A DNA stretch of 64,000 bases from Jiulongibacter sediminis (lineage in GTDB: Bacteria; Bacteroidota; Bacteroidia; Cytophagales; Spirosomataceae), in assembly GCF_001306455.1 (NCBI RefSeq), contig NZ_LGTQ01000010.1:62001-126000 (forward strand), read 5' to 3'. Position 1 is the first letter of the stretch; each line of letters opens with the position of its first letter. A program made the translations under genes and the position numbers. Positions 1 through 8,923 of this stretch are shown piece by piece. The notes beneath the pieces were generated by a model, which had not been told where the DNA came from, did no database searches, and was given only the letters and a program-made list of their open reading frames with translations.

Positions 1-688
1 CAATACCCGTTGGTTTCCCGATTTCCTCATCTCCGTAATCAAAAAGATCATCTTTAATCTGGAAAGCCAAACCAATTTTCTCTCCCAGTAGTCTTGATTT
101 TTCAATGAGATCATCCTCTACACCCGCAGAACTAGCCCCTGCTGCACAACAACTGGCAATTAATGACGCAGTCTTTTTCCGAATTATTTCATAATAAACT
201 TCTTCGGAAATATTGAGTTTACGAGCTTTTTCAATCTGCAGAAGTTCGCCCTCACTCATCTCAGTTACCGACTGATTGATTATGCCCAGCAGATTATACT
301 CCTGATTTTTGACACTCAAATCCAGTCCTTTTGAAAGAAGGAAATCACCCACTAATACCGCGATTTTATTCTTCCAAAGAGCTTTAATTGAGAAAAAACC
401 TCGACGATAATCAGAGTCATCCACTACGTCGTCATGAACCAGAGAAGCCGTATGAACAAGTTCTATCAATGAAGCGGCACGATAAGTTGACTCGGTGATT
501 CCGCCATTGATTCCTGCAGACAAAAACACGAACATAGGTCTGATTTGCTTACCCTTGCGATGGATAATGTACCGCATGATCTGATCAAGCAGCATTACAT
601 CGGTTTTCATGGAACTCCGGAATTTGCGTTCAAATTCCTTCATTTCATTAATGATGGGTCTTTGTATGTCCTTAATTTTTATCGACAT
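1..688 (-). CDS. Polyprenyl (isoprenyl) diphosphate synthase, 3' end cut by window edge
   Basis: This is a trans-isoprenyl diphosphate synthase, which condenses isopentenyl diphosphate onto an allylic primer to make the side chain of quinones or similar lipids. Translating the minus strand from the ATG at 688 gives a K-x-x-R-P motif (RKGKQIRP, about residues 44-51), the first aspartate-rich motif HDDVVDD near residues 85-91, and the second one (FQIKDDLFDYGDE) just before the window edge. The C-terminal third lies outside. A -7 box (TATTTTTG) about 57 bp upstream supports this start. Chain length cannot be read from the visible part, so I give no symbol; an octaprenyl or heptaprenyl synthase is the likely choice. 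The plus-strand frame at 545-727 is a shadow. Confidence 0.9.
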   Translation of the reverse strand, partial: MSIKIKDIQRPIINEMKEFERKFRSSMKTDVMLLDQIMRYIIHRKGKQIRPMFVFLSAGINGGITESTYRAASLIELVHTASLVHDDVVDDSDYRRGFFSIKALWKNKIAVLVGDFLLSKGLDLSVKNQEYNLLGIINQSVTEMSEGELLQIEKARKLNISEEVYYEIIRKKTASLIASCCAAGASSAGVEDDLIEKSRLLGEKIGLAFQIKDDLFDYGDEEIGKPTGI

Positions 689-744
689 TCGACGTTCCTG
701 CAGGGAACAGTGGCTTTGAGAGTATAGATTACAATTTTACAACG

Positions 745-752
745 CAAAAATA
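745..752 (-). promoter_or_regulatory. -7 box of the polyprenyl synthase promoter
   Basis: The minus strand reads TATTTTTG, matching the Bacteroidota -7 consensus TAnnTTTG. A TTG about 21 bp upstream could be the -33 element. The leader to the ATG at 688 would be about 50 nt. Confidence 0.5.
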
Positions 753-843
753 TAAATTTGCATTCGACGGAATCAATATAAATTAGCATATATTATTCGT
801 CCTAAAATTTCTTACGAAAAGATAATAAAATCACCAAAGAAGA

Positions 844-1752
844 ATGAGAGCATTAGTGCTGGGAGGAGGTTCACTCAAAGGAGCATGGCAAGCCGGAGCC
901 GTTCAGGCGGTTTTAGAAACGGGCTTCCAGCCAGAAATGATTTATGGAATCTCCGCCGGTGCCCTCAATAGCTCGTTTATAGCCAACGAGGCTGGCAAAC
1001 AACATGTTTCTCATGGGGCTATCGACTGGGAGCTCGTCAATAAAAAACTCATTTCTTTTTGGGTCGAAAATATCACAAAACCATCTGATATAGGCATTCT
1101 AAAATCACGGTGGATGCTGGGAATTGAAACCATTCTTAGCCGATTTGATGGTTTGCTTGATACCAATCCTTTGCACGAAAAACTCAAACACCATATTGAC
1201 CTGACAAATCTCAGACGCAGCCCGGTTAAACTCAAGGTAGGTGCAGTCAACGTCAATACGGGTCAAATGCACTATGCTGACCCAATGGAGCAACACTTTC
1301 TGGATTACCTGAGAGCAAGTAGTTCCCTGCCTATCATCATGCCTGCCATTCAGATCGGCGGAGATCATCGTCAGGCTTTTCTGGATGGGGGCCTTAGAGA
1401 GGTGGTTCCTTTGAAAAAGGCAATTGAAGATGGAGCTACTGAAATTTATGCCATTGCCACGCACCCAAAACATCGCAAACTGGAACCAATCAATTACCGA
1501 TCCTTTTTTTCCTTAATTGAACGAATAAAAGACATTTCGGTTAACCAGTTTGAAAACAATGATATAGACTGGGCAGAAAACTATAACGAAAACCTGATGA
1601 GCATTGCCGGTTTTTCACTCAACAAAAAGATAAGCCTAAAAATCATCAGGCCTATGGAACCTATCAATATCAAACTGACAAGCTTTACCAGCGAGGAAAT
1701 CAGAGAGGTAATTAAAGAGGGATATCAGTATGCTTATACGCAACTGAAATAA
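844..1752 (+). CDS. Patatin-like phospholipase
   Basis: The 302-residue protein begins at once with the patatin fold: glycine-rich oxyanion motif GGGSLKG (residues 7-13), nucleophile elbow GISAG (Ser37), and the catalytic aspartate in DGG (Asp181). These are the Ser-Asp dyad motifs of patatin-like lipases, which hydrolyse ester bonds of membrane lipids. There is no signal peptide, so it probably acts in the cytoplasm. It lacks the long C-terminal extension of outer-membrane patatins. Its stop lies 4 bp from the convergent MFS gene stop. The substrate is unknown; the family assignment is firm. Confidence 0.9.
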   Translation: MRALVLGGGSLKGAWQAGAVQAVLETGFQPEMIYGISAGALNSSFIANEAGKQHVSHGAIDWELVNKKLISFWVENITKPSDIGILKSRWMLGIETILSRFDGLLDTNPLHEKLKHHIDLTNLRRSPVKLKVGAVNVNTGQMHYADPMEQHFLDYLRASSSLPIIMPAIQIGGDHRQAFLDGGLREVVPLKKAIEDGATEIYAIATHPKHRKLEPINYRSFFSLIERIKDISVNQFENNDIDWAENYNENLMSIAGFSLNKKISLKIIRPMEPINIKLTSFTSEEIREVIKEGYQYAYTQLK

Positions 1753-1756
1753 TTCG

Positions 1757-2914
1757 TCAATAGAGCTTAACGGTTCTGGATAAATACATCCAGATTAAAG
1801 CTAAAAAGGTAACCACTCCTAGAGCTATTGAAAGGCTCGTCGCCTCCGAAATAAAGCCAATTAATACAGGTCCCACCATAAAGCCGCCCATAGCAAAGGT
1901 GTTCAAAATGGCCAGTCCGTTGCTTTTTGACACTCCCGGTACCCTGGCTGCACTTCCGTAGAGTATTGGAGCAGCACATGATACCCCGGCACCTACCATC
2001 GCAAAACCAACTATCGAGGTCCACACCATGGGAAGAAAGATGGCTAACAGAAGTCCGGCAGCAGATAGAAGCCCTCCGGCTGTTAACACCTTATTGGCAC
2101 CGAGTTTTGGAATTAAACTATCGCCGTATAACCTACCCAAAGCCATAAACAGTGAGTAACCTGAAAGCCCCCAGCCCACAAAATAAGGACTACTCTTGAC
2201 CACATCCCGCATATAAACGGAGGTCCAGTCAGCCATGGTTCCCTCTACAATGTTTCCACACACTCCAATCAAAATCATGATCAAAAATGCCCCTTTCGGA
2301 ATAAAAAAGCGACTTTTTTGACCTACCTGACTTTCCTCTTCCTGAATTTTAAAAATCGTTGATTTAACGGAAAAGGCTAAAACGATAACTAAAACCGATA
2401 TTCCTAACATGTAAGAACCAGGTAAAATGCCCGCTCCCCGACCAATACTCGCCAATAACGAACCAAGCATCAAACCCACACTAAACATGCCATGGCAGGT
2501 GCTCATGATATTGATTTTCTGATGAGACTCAATACTAGTCACACCCATATTTTGAGCAATGTTGGTTATTGAAATCCCGGCTCCGCAGAGGTATAATCCG
2601 GGAGGAATAAAATATATGGATGGAGCATTAATCGGAATCAAAAAGGCCAGAGCCATGCCTATCATGCTTCCAACGGTAGTGGTTTTCATCCCTAATTTAG
2701 AAACCAGCCAGGCTCCTATCATATTAGCCGTAAGAGCCCCTAAAGGCATGCTGAGTAAAATTAGGCCCAGGTCAGCGTCATTTAGCCCAAACTTATCTTT
2801 TACGAAAGGGATAAAAGTGGCCCAGGTACCAAAAAGAAAGCCGATAGAAAAAAATGAGGCTCCGATAGCCCGGCTTTGCCTGTTTTTTAGAAAAGAATCA
2901 GTGAGATGTTTCAA
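1757..2914 (-). CDS. MFS transporter
   Basis: The 385-residue protein is very hydrophobic and has the 12-helix pattern of the major facilitator superfamily, with two six-helix halves separated by a charged loop (about residues 190-203, KIQEEESQVGQKSR). Its first loop and overall size resemble the FucP/YbjJ-type group of sugar or metabolite permeases. It is the last gene of a minus-strand operon: HAD phosphatase (start 3967), VOC protein (overlapping it by 8 bp) and this gene (8-bp gap). The operon suggests uptake or export of a metabolite processed by the other two. The substrate cannot be read from sequence. Confidence 0.85.
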   Translation of the reverse strand: MKHLTDSFLKNRQSRAIGASFFSIGFLFGTWATFIPFVKDKFGLNDADLGLILLSMPLGALTANMIGAWLVSKLGMKTTTVGSMIGMALAFLIPINAPSIYFIPPGLYLCGAGISITNIAQNMGVTSIESHQKINIMSTCHGMFSVGLMLGSLLASIGRGAGILPGSYMLGISVLVIVLAFSVKSTIFKIQEEESQVGQKSRFFIPKGAFLIMILIGVCGNIVEGTMADWTSVYMRDVVKSSPYFVGWGLSGYSLFMALGRLYGDSLIPKLGANKVLTAGGLLSAAGLLLAIFLPMVWTSIVGFAMVGAGVSCAAPILYGSAARVPGVSKSNGLAILNTFAMGGFMVGPVLIGFISEATSLSIALGVVTFLALIWMYLSRTVKLY

Positions 2915-2922
2915 AATACGAC

Positions 2923-3312
2923 TTAAACGGTAATTTCTATTCGATTTCCTTCGGGATCAAGCACAACGCTTTCATAGTAGCCATCTCCAGTAGTACGGCA
3001 TTCGCCCACGACCACAAAACCATCTTCTCGTAAAGCTTCTGTTAATCTGTCCACTTCATCTTTAGAACCGACGGACATAGCCATGTGAGTATAGCCCAAT
3101 TGCTCAAACCCAGGCTTCTCACCTTCAATTATTGAAGTTTTGGCCATTAGTTCAAGTCGGCTTCCTTCATCAAAAGTCAGAAAATAAGATTCAAAACCTT
3201 TGGTAGAATTGACATACTTTTCGTTGCACTTAGCACCAAAATAGGCTATATAAAAAGACCGCATTGCCTCCAGATTTCGGCAGTAGAGTGCTAAATGTTC
3301 AATTTTAGGCAT
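2923..3312 (-). CDS. VOC-superfamily (glyoxalase/dioxygenase fold) protein
   Basis: This 129-residue protein has two beta-alpha-beta-beta-beta modules of the vicinal oxygen chelate fold. The four expected metal ligands are present: His6, Glu54, His76 and Glu126 (in GNRIEIT). It is similar in size to glyoxalase I, so lactoylglutathione-lyase-like chemistry or a related metal-dependent lyase or isomerase reaction is possible. Its start overlaps the end of the upstream HAD gene by 8 bp, implying translational coupling. The intact metal site argues for an active enzyme; the exact reaction is not identifiable. Confidence 0.85.
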   Translation of the reverse strand: MPKIEHLALYCRNLEAMRSFYIAYFGAKCNEKYVNSTKGFESYFLTFDEGSRLELMAKTSIIEGEKPGFEQLGYTHMAMSVGSKDEVDRLTEALREDGFVVVGECRTTGDGYYESVVLDPEGNRIEITV

Positions 3313-3967
3313 ACTTCAAAAAAGTTTGAATCTGACTCAGTGAAACATCAGCATAAGTATTGATATGATGATCACAAGGCGGCAACTCTTCTTTGGTATG
3401 ACTACTCAAAACACCTACCACTTTCATTCCGGCATTTATGGCCGCCGATACTCCGCTGAAAGAATCTTCAAAAACCACACAATTTTGAGGTTCAACACCC
3501 AGATTAGCCGCCGTGGTCAGGTAAACTTCAGGATCTGGCTTGTGTTTGGATACATCTTCTGAGGCCATGATGCTTTCCATTTGAGGTTCAAAACCCAGTT
3601 TTCCCATAATCAGGTCAAGATTAGCCCTGGGTGCCGATGTGGCAACTCCGGTTTTAAAACCATTTGTTTTTAGCAGTTCCAACCAATTGAGAAAACCCGA
3701 AATGGGCTCAATTTCATTGGCATAAATTTCTCTGAAAAGCCCTTCTTTTTCATCTTCCATTTGTTTGAACTCGTCTCCAACTATTTCTCTGCCCAAAAAA
3801 TGCTTCAAGATGTAACTATTGCTTTTACCAAACATATGCTCAGCAAACTCCTGATCTGTAGGGTTGAGGCCTCTTTTCTCAAAAAACACCCGAAAGGCTT
3901 TGGAATGATAAGGATTAGTGTGACAAATCACCCCATCCATGTCAAAAATGACGGCTTTTTTACTCAT
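3305..3967 (-). CDS. HAD-superfamily hydrolase, beta-phosphoglucomutase-like
   Basis: The 220-residue protein carries all HAD motifs: DMDG with nucleophile Asp9 and acid Asp11, motif II around TSAP (Ser111), the lysine of motif III (KHKPDP, near residues 141-146), and motif IV acidic residues Glu167/Asp168 in FEDS. The helical cap between residues 15 and 90 is the C1 type of beta-phosphoglucomutases and sugar-phosphate phosphatases. It is first in a three-gene operon with a VOC protein and an MFS transporter and is divergent from uvrA. A -7 box (TACCTTTG) lies only 6 bp upstream of the ATG, so the mRNA may have little or no leader. Confidence 0.88.
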   Translation of the reverse strand: MSKKAVIFDMDGVICHTNPYHSKAFRVFFEKRGLNPTDQEFAEHMFGKSNSYILKHFLGREIVGDEFKQMEDEKEGLFREIYANEIEPISGFLNWLELLKTNGFKTGVATSAPRANLDLIMGKLGFEPQMESIMASEDVSKHKPDPEVYLTTAANLGVEPQNCVVFEDSFSGVSAAINAGMKVVGVLSSHTKEELPPCDHHINTYADVSLSQIQTFLKYA

Positions 3968-3972
3968 GCCCG

Positions 3973-3980
3973 CAAAGGTA
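3973..3980 (-). promoter_or_regulatory. -7 box of the HAD-VOC-MFS operon
   Basis: The minus strand reads TACCTTTG, a full TAnnTTTG match, ending 5 bp before the ATG at 3967. Transcription would start almost at the start codon. I see no clear -33 element. Confidence 0.4.
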
Positions 3981-4055
3981 CTTGTTCTCAGAATTTATTA
4001 AGAATTCAATTGAGGAGATTTTTAGCAATACCCCTGATGAAGGCTTTGTCATTTG

Positions 4056-4063
4056 TATATTTG
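4056..4063 (+). promoter_or_regulatory. -7 box of the uvrA promoter
   Basis: TATATTTG is a full match to TAnnTTTG. It lies inside the N-terminal extension that a TTG start at 4053 would give, which favours the ATG at 4092 as the true uvrA start, with a leader of about 22 nt. Confidence 0.5.
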
Positions 4064-4091
4064 CGGATTAATTCATTTCCTACAAAACCGG

Positions 4092-6914
4092 ATGACCAAA
4101 GTCGATATCAGCCGCCTGGATCCCAAAAATTATATCATTATCAAAGGTGCCCGCGTCAACAACTTGAAAAATGTTGACGTGGCTATTCAAAGAAATAAAC
4201 TGACCGTAGTGACCGGCCTATCCGGCAGCGGGAAGTCTTCACTAGCCTTTGACACACTATATGCGGAAGGTCAGCGTATGTACGTTGAAAGTCTTAGCTC
4301 CTATGCCCGCCAATTTTTGGGAAGAATGGAAAAACCGGAGGTGGACTACATTCGTGGTGTTTCGCCGGCAATTGCCATTGAGCAAAGAGTAAGCACTAAA
4401 AATCCACGTTCAACAGTAGGAACCACAACTGAGATTTATGACTATCTGAAACTGCTCTTTGCCCGTGCGGGCAAAACAATTTCACCGGTGAGTGGAAAAG
4501 AAGTCAAAAAAGACACAGTAACAGATGTCTGTGACTTCATCTTTTCTCACGAAGAAGGCCAAAAAGTCATGATTTTAACTCCTTTAAAAGTTTCTGAAGG
4601 AAGAACATTAGAAAAGGAGCTTGACCTTCTACTTAAAAAAGGATTCAATCGCGTCGCTCAAAACGGTGAAATTCAACAGATTGAGGAATTACTCGAGATT
4701 AAAAATATCAAGAAATCAGATCAGTTTGAGATTTTGATTGATAGAGCCGTTGTGCGATTTGATGAAAACAATGAGCCTGATGAGGACACGCTTTATCGAA
4801 TCTCAGACTCTGTGCAAACTGCATTTTTTGAAGGACAAGGCGATTGTCATATCGAAATTTTAGGAAAGGAGAAAAAAGCGTTCTCTGATCGTTTTGAGGC
4901 TGATGGAATGAGCTTTGAAGAGCCTTCGGTCAATTTATTTACGTTCAACAACCCCTATGGAGCATGTAAACGTTGCGACGGCTTCGGGAAAGTTTTAGGA
5001 ATTGATGAAGATCTGGTGATACCGGATAAAGAACTCTCCATTTTTGAAGGAGCTATTGCCCCGTGGCGATCTGAACGAATGAGCGACTGGCTGGCACCGT
5101 TGATCAAAAACGGAATTCGCTTTGACTTTCCGATTCACAGATCATATAAAGATTTGACGGATGAGCAGAAAAAGCTGGTCTGGAGCGGTAATGATTATTT
5201 TGAGGGCCTGGATGCCTTTTTCAAAGACCTTGAAAAACAGACCTATAAAGTTCAGTATCGTGTGATGCTGAGCAGATACCGTGGACGTACTATCTGCCCG
5301 GAATGCCGTGGAACACGTCTAAGAGGTGACGCATCTTTTGTGAAAATCAATGACCACTCCATTACTGATTTAGTTTTGATGCCTGTCAAAAAGGCCAGAG
5401 ATTTTTTTGAAGAACTGAAACTGGAAAGTCAGCAGGAGAAAATAAGCAAACGAATTCTGCTGGAGGTTAAAAACAGACTGGAGTATCTGGACAGGGTTGG
5501 TTTAGGCTATCTTACTTTAAACCGGCTAACTTCTACCTTATCGGGAGGTGAATTTCAGCGAATAAAGCTGGCAACTTCGCTCGGCTCAGCTTTGGTGGGC
5601 AGTATGTATATTCTGGATGAGCCGAGTATCGGACTTCATCCAAGAGATACGCAAAAACTGGTTTCGGTTTTAGAATCACTGCGTGATTTGGGCAATACGG
5701 TCATCGTGGTAGAGCATGAAGAAGAGGTCATGGAAGCAGCGGATGAAATCATTGACATCGGGCCTGATGCCGGAAACCTGGGAGGAGAACTCGTCTTTCA
5801 GGGTGATAGGGAAGACATTCAAAAAGCTCCGGCTGGAGAAGTTTCTCACACCATTCGATTCCTGAAAGGTGAAGATAAAATTGAGATACCTAAAAGAAGA
5901 CGAAAAGCCATTGATTTCCTAAATCTTACGGGAGCTTCTGAAAATAACCTTAAGAATGTGGATGTCAAATTCCCGCTGAATGTACTCAGTGTAGTCACAG
6001 GTGTCAGTGGTTCCGGGAAGTCAACATTAGTCAGAAAAATACTTTATCCCGCCCTTGCAAAAATTAAAGGTGAATATTCACAGGATTCAGGCAAATACAA
6101 AGAACTTACTGGAAGCATCAGCAGAATAGAACGGGTTGAAATGGTGGACCAAAACCCCATCGGAAAAAGTAGCCGCTCCAATCCGGTAACGTATATCAAA
6201 GCGTATGATGCCATCAGGGCATTAATGGCAGATCAACCTTTAGCAAAGCAGCGGGACTATAAGCCAGCCTTTTTCTCGTTCAATGTAGATGGTGGAAGAT
6301 GCGAAGCGTGTGCTGGTGAAGGAGAGCAAACAATAGAAATGCAGTTTATGGCTGATGTAAAACTAACATGTGAAAGCTGCAAAGGCAAACGTTTCAAACA
6401 GGAAGTACTTGAGGTAAAATACAATGAGAAAGACATCTCAGACATCCTTGACATGACTATTGATGAAGCTCTGGAGTTCTTTAAAGAAAGCCAGCCTAAG
6501 CTTTATGAGAAATTGCTCCCGCTACAAGATGTTGGTCTCGGCTATATCAGATTAGGCCAATCTTCTAATACCTTGTCAGGTGGTGAAGCTCAACGTGTTA
6601 AATTGGCATTCTTCCTTGGCAAAGGCAACTCAGATAAAGGAAAAACTCTATTTATTTTTGATGAACCCACCACTGGCTTACATTTTCATGATATTCAAAA
6701 ATTATTGAAAGCTCTGAATGAATTGATTGAGCAAGGAGATTCTGTCCTCATTATTGAGCATAATATGGAAGTCATCAAATCAGCCGACTGGATAATCGAT
6801 CTTGGGCCGGAGGGAGGAGAAGAAGGTGGCTATATCTGTTTTGAAGGTACACCCGAAGAAATGGCCAAAATTAAAGGAAATTATACAGCAGACTTCTTAA
6901 GAGAAAAGTTATGA
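4092..6914 (+). CDS. uvrA: UvrA, excinuclease ABC subunit A
   Basis: UvrA is the damage-sensing dimeric ATPase of nucleotide excision repair and loads UvrB onto lesions. The 940-residue protein has two ABC ATPase halves, each with a Walker A (GLSGSGKS near residue 42; GVSGSGKS near 637), a signature (STLSGGEFQR and NTLSGGEAQR) and a Walker B/D-loop (LDEPSIGLH and FDEPTTGLH). It also has the CxxC zinc modules, including CEAC and CESC in the C-terminal half. I chose ATG 4092 over TTG 4053 because a -7 box lies inside the longer version. uvrB is in the same window at 13349 but in a separate transcript. The next gene overlaps its stop by 4 bp. Confidence 0.95.
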   Translation: MTKVDISRLDPKNYIIIKGARVNNLKNVDVAIQRNKLTVVTGLSGSGKSSLAFDTLYAEGQRMYVESLSSYARQFLGRMEKPEVDYIRGVSPAIAIEQRVSTKNPRSTVGTTTEIYDYLKLLFARAGKTISPVSGKEVKKDTVTDVCDFIFSHEEGQKVMILTPLKVSEGRTLEKELDLLLKKGFNRVAQNGEIQQIEELLEIKNIKKSDQFEILIDRAVVRFDENNEPDEDTLYRISDSVQTAFFEGQGDCHIEILGKEKKAFSDRFEADGMSFEEPSVNLFTFNNPYGACKRCDGFGKVLGIDEDLVIPDKELSIFEGAIAPWRSERMSDWLAPLIKNGIRFDFPIHRSYKDLTDEQKKLVWSGNDYFEGLDAFFKDLEKQTYKVQYRVMLSRYRGRTICPECRGTRLRGDASFVKINDHSITDLVLMPVKKARDFFEELKLESQQEKISKRILLEVKNRLEYLDRVGLGYLTLNRLTSTLSGGEFQRIKLATSLGSALVGSMYILDEPSIGLHPRDTQKLVSVLESLRDLGNTVIVVEHEEEVMEAADEIIDIGPDAGNLGGELVFQGDREDIQKAPAGEVSHTIRFLKGEDKIEIPKRRRKAIDFLNLTGASENNLKNVDVKFPLNVLSVVTGVSGSGKSTLVRKILYPALAKIKGEYSQDSGKYKELTGSISRIERVEMVDQNPIGKSSRSNPVTYIKAYDAIRALMADQPLAKQRDYKPAFFSFNVDGGRCEACAGEGEQTIEMQFMADVKLTCESCKGKRFKQEVLEVKYNEKDISDILDMTIDEALEFFKESQPKLYEKLLPLQDVGLGYIRLGQSSNTLSGGEAQRVKLAFFLGKGNSDKGKTLFIFDEPTTGLHFHDIQKLLKALNELIEQGDSVLIIEHNMEVIKSADWIIDLGPEGGEEGGYICFEGTPEEMAKIKGNYTADFLREKL

Positions 6915-7369
6915 GATTCCTAATCCTTGTCATTATTGCCGGCTTATTCAATTCATGTTCTACAAGCTTATCTGAGGAGAAACAGGAAAATAACCTGGAT
7001 TGGTTATTGGGATCATGGCAAAGAACTAATGACGAAGATGGTAGAGAAACTTTTGAATCATGGTCTAAACAAAATGATTCTAATTACTATGGACTAGGTT
7101 ACACCTTAAGCGAAGGAGATACCGTTTTCAGAGAAGATTTAAGAATTTTCAGGAAAGACTCCTCCTGGGTTTTCGAGGTGACCGGGGTAAATGAAGACCC
7201 TACACTTTTTATTTTTACTCAGTCCGATTCGGTTTCCTTCCTCGCCGAAAATCCTGAAAATGATTTCCCAAAAGCTATTGAGTACAAAAAAACCAAAGAA
7301 GGCTTTCATGCTGAAGTGAAGTCAGACGAGATGAGCATTGGTTTTGATTTCATTCACTCTCTGGATTAA
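6911..7369 (+). CDS. Putative lipoprotein, function unknown
   Basis: The 152-residue protein starts in the uvrA stop region (ATGA overlap), so it is translationally coupled to uvrA. The N-terminus (MRFLILVIIAGLFNSCS) is a signal peptide with a loose lipobox ending at Cys16. The remainder contains WLLGSWQR and LGYTLSEGD, and reads like a small lipocalin-type beta barrel such as those in DUF6265-like proteins, with many aromatic residues at strand ends. Nothing suggests a DNA-repair role; the link to uvrA may be only transcriptional. Confidence 0.75.
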   Translation: MRFLILVIIAGLFNSCSTSLSEEKQENNLDWLLGSWQRTNDEDGRETFESWSKQNDSNYYGLGYTLSEGDTVFREDLRIFRKDSSWVFEVTGVNEDPTLFIFTQSDSVSFLAENPENDFPKAIEYKKTKEGFHAEVKSDEMSIGFDFIHSLD

Positions 7370-7418
7370 CCTTTACTTAGCTTTAAACATGTGATTCTAG
7401 CAAAAAAGTATAACTCAC

Positions 7419-7973
7419 ATGAAAACTCCTCTCTTTTTCAAGCTACTCCTAATGTTGGCCATAGGCTTGCGATTGATATACGCAGCCCGAAACAGTAAAA
7501 AAACAGCGACAAGACCTTATCAAAGCCTAACTGATTATCCGTCAAGGCCATTTCAACCCCCAAAAGGCCTTGACCAAAACTCTAGCCTTGGAGAGCAGCT
7601 AAAGTATATCTACAGAAAAAGCGTTAGAGGAAACATGGATACTCAACATAAAGTCATGATCTTCCTGGCCATTGAACTGGAGAAATCGAACCAAAAAGGT
7701 TCTTTATACCGTTTCCTTTGGCACAGAAATGAGTGGACTTATGTATTCTATCAAGCCTTGATTGCCCTGAATTTCACTGAATGGGCACATCAATTATCTG
7801 AGGCCATGGAAGAATTAACAGGATACAATTTTCAAAATATCAACATTCAGGCTACTCAACCTGAAAGTCTGTTCCCAAATGCTCAGATTGACTCAGAAAA
7901 GTGGAAAACCTTTAACCGTTCATTTTCATTGAAGGATTTCCAGCTGGCCCTCTTGAAGGAAATTAACCTTTAG
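7419..7973 (+). CDS. Hypothetical protein with N-terminal hydrophobic segment
   Basis: I do not recognise this 184-residue protein. Residues 5-22 form one hydrophobic segment that could be a signal peptide or a membrane anchor. A Pro/Ser-rich stretch follows, then a helical domain rich in Trp, Tyr and Phe between residues 60 and 140. It follows the small lipoprotein gene by 49 bp on the same strand. A 7-bp inverted repeat (CATGTGA/TCACATG, 7388-7394 and 7415-7421) flanks the leader and its right arm contains the start codon. Confidence 0.6.
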   Translation: MKTPLFFKLLLMLAIGLRLIYAARNSKKTATRPYQSLTDYPSRPFQPPKGLDQNSSLGEQLKYIYRKSVRGNMDTQHKVMIFLAIELEKSNQKGSLYRFLWHRNEWTYVFYQALIALNFTEWAHQLSEAMEELTGYNFQNINIQATQPESLFPNAQIDSEKWKTFNRSFSLKDFQLALLKEINL

Positions 7974-8044
7974 TCACTTCTCCTTTTTATATGTATAGCT
8001 CAATTCTGTTTTCAAATGAGGTACAGATATTGTAACATTATTGT

Positions 8045-8866
8045 ATGATCGATGCCCACCACCATTTCTGGACTTACGACCCCATTAATTACAGTTGGAT
8101 TGACGAATCCATGGCTGCCATTCAAAAGAGTTTTCTACCGGAAGACCTTGAACCCATACTAACCTTAAACGGTGTTGAAGGGTCCGTATTAGTTCAGGTA
8201 AATCAGAATGAAAAAGAGAATGACCTTTTTCTTCGATATGCCGAGAAGCATGATTTCATCAGGGGCGTAGTTGGCTGGATTGATTTGAGGTCAGAAAATC
8301 TGACTGAAAGATTAGTATCGTATCAGAACAAACCTTTAATGAAAGGTTTCCGCCATATCGTTCAGGGAGAACCGGATGATTTCCTTTTTCAACCTGAATT
8401 CATCGAAGGAGTAAGAAGACTTCACGATTTCAATTATACCTATGATATCTTGATTTACGAGCGTCAGCTTCGTGCAGCTCTTCACTTCATTCGTCAATTA
8501 CCCGAAAACAAACTAATCATTGATCATATCGCTAAGCCTGATATTAAAAATAAGTCATTGACCCGATGGGCCAATTATATGAAAGAGATTTCGCGGCATA
8601 AAAATGTCTTCATTAAAGTCAGCGGAATCGTAACAGAGGCTGATTACCAAAACTGGAAGAGAGAAGACTTCTACATCTACCTGGATCATTTGATGGAGTA
8701 TTTCGGTCCTAAAAGGCTGATCTATGGTTCTGACTGGCCGGTCTGTCTCGTGGCCGCCAAATATGAGGAGCAGCTGGATATTCTAAAAACATATTTCTCA
8801 GGGCTCTCCATTGAAGATCAAAACTGTATTTTCAGAGAAAATGCCATTAGATTTTATAACCTGTAA
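8045..8866 (+). CDS. Amidohydrolase (lactonase-type TIM barrel)
   Basis: The 273-residue protein starts with MIDAHHHFW, the metal-binding His-x-His of the amidohydrolase-2 family, and has later barrel motifs (GFRHIVQGE, DHIAKP with a metal-ligand His, and YGSDWPVC with the catalytic Asp). These match L-fuconolactonase or 2-pyrone-4,6-dicarboxylate lactonase-like enzymes that hydrolyse sugar lactones. No signal peptide is present, so it is cytoplasmic. It stands alone on the plus strand and ends in a terminator shared with the convergent T9SS gene. The natural lactone substrate is uncertain. Confidence 0.88.
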   Translation: MIDAHHHFWTYDPINYSWIDESMAAIQKSFLPEDLEPILTLNGVEGSVLVQVNQNEKENDLFLRYAEKHDFIRGVVGWIDLRSENLTERLVSYQNKPLMKGFRHIVQGEPDDFLFQPEFIEGVRRLHDFNYTYDILIYERQLRAALHFIRQLPENKLIIDHIAKPDIKNKSLTRWANYMKEISRHKNVFIKVSGIVTEADYQNWKREDFYIYLDHLMEYFGPKRLIYGSDWPVCLVAAKYEEQLDILKTYFSGLSIEDQNCIFRENAIRFYNL

Positions 8867-8873
8867 ATACCAA

Positions 8874-8901
8874 AAAAGGCCACCCGTTTGGGCAGCCTTT
8901 T
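8874..8901. terminator. Bidirectional intrinsic terminator
   Basis: AAAAGGC (8874-8880) pairs with GCCTTTT (8895-8901), with an inner CCC/GGG stem (883-885/890-892). A/T tracts on both sides let it serve the amidohydrolase gene and the convergent T9SS cargo gene. Confidence 0.75.
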
Positions 8902-8923
8902 CAACCTATGGTTGTTAATTTCA

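Noticed and set aside
4053-4091. TTG start giving UvrA a 13-residue N-terminal extension
   Set aside because: The extension contains a perfect -7 box (TATATTTG) and is not typical of UvrA.
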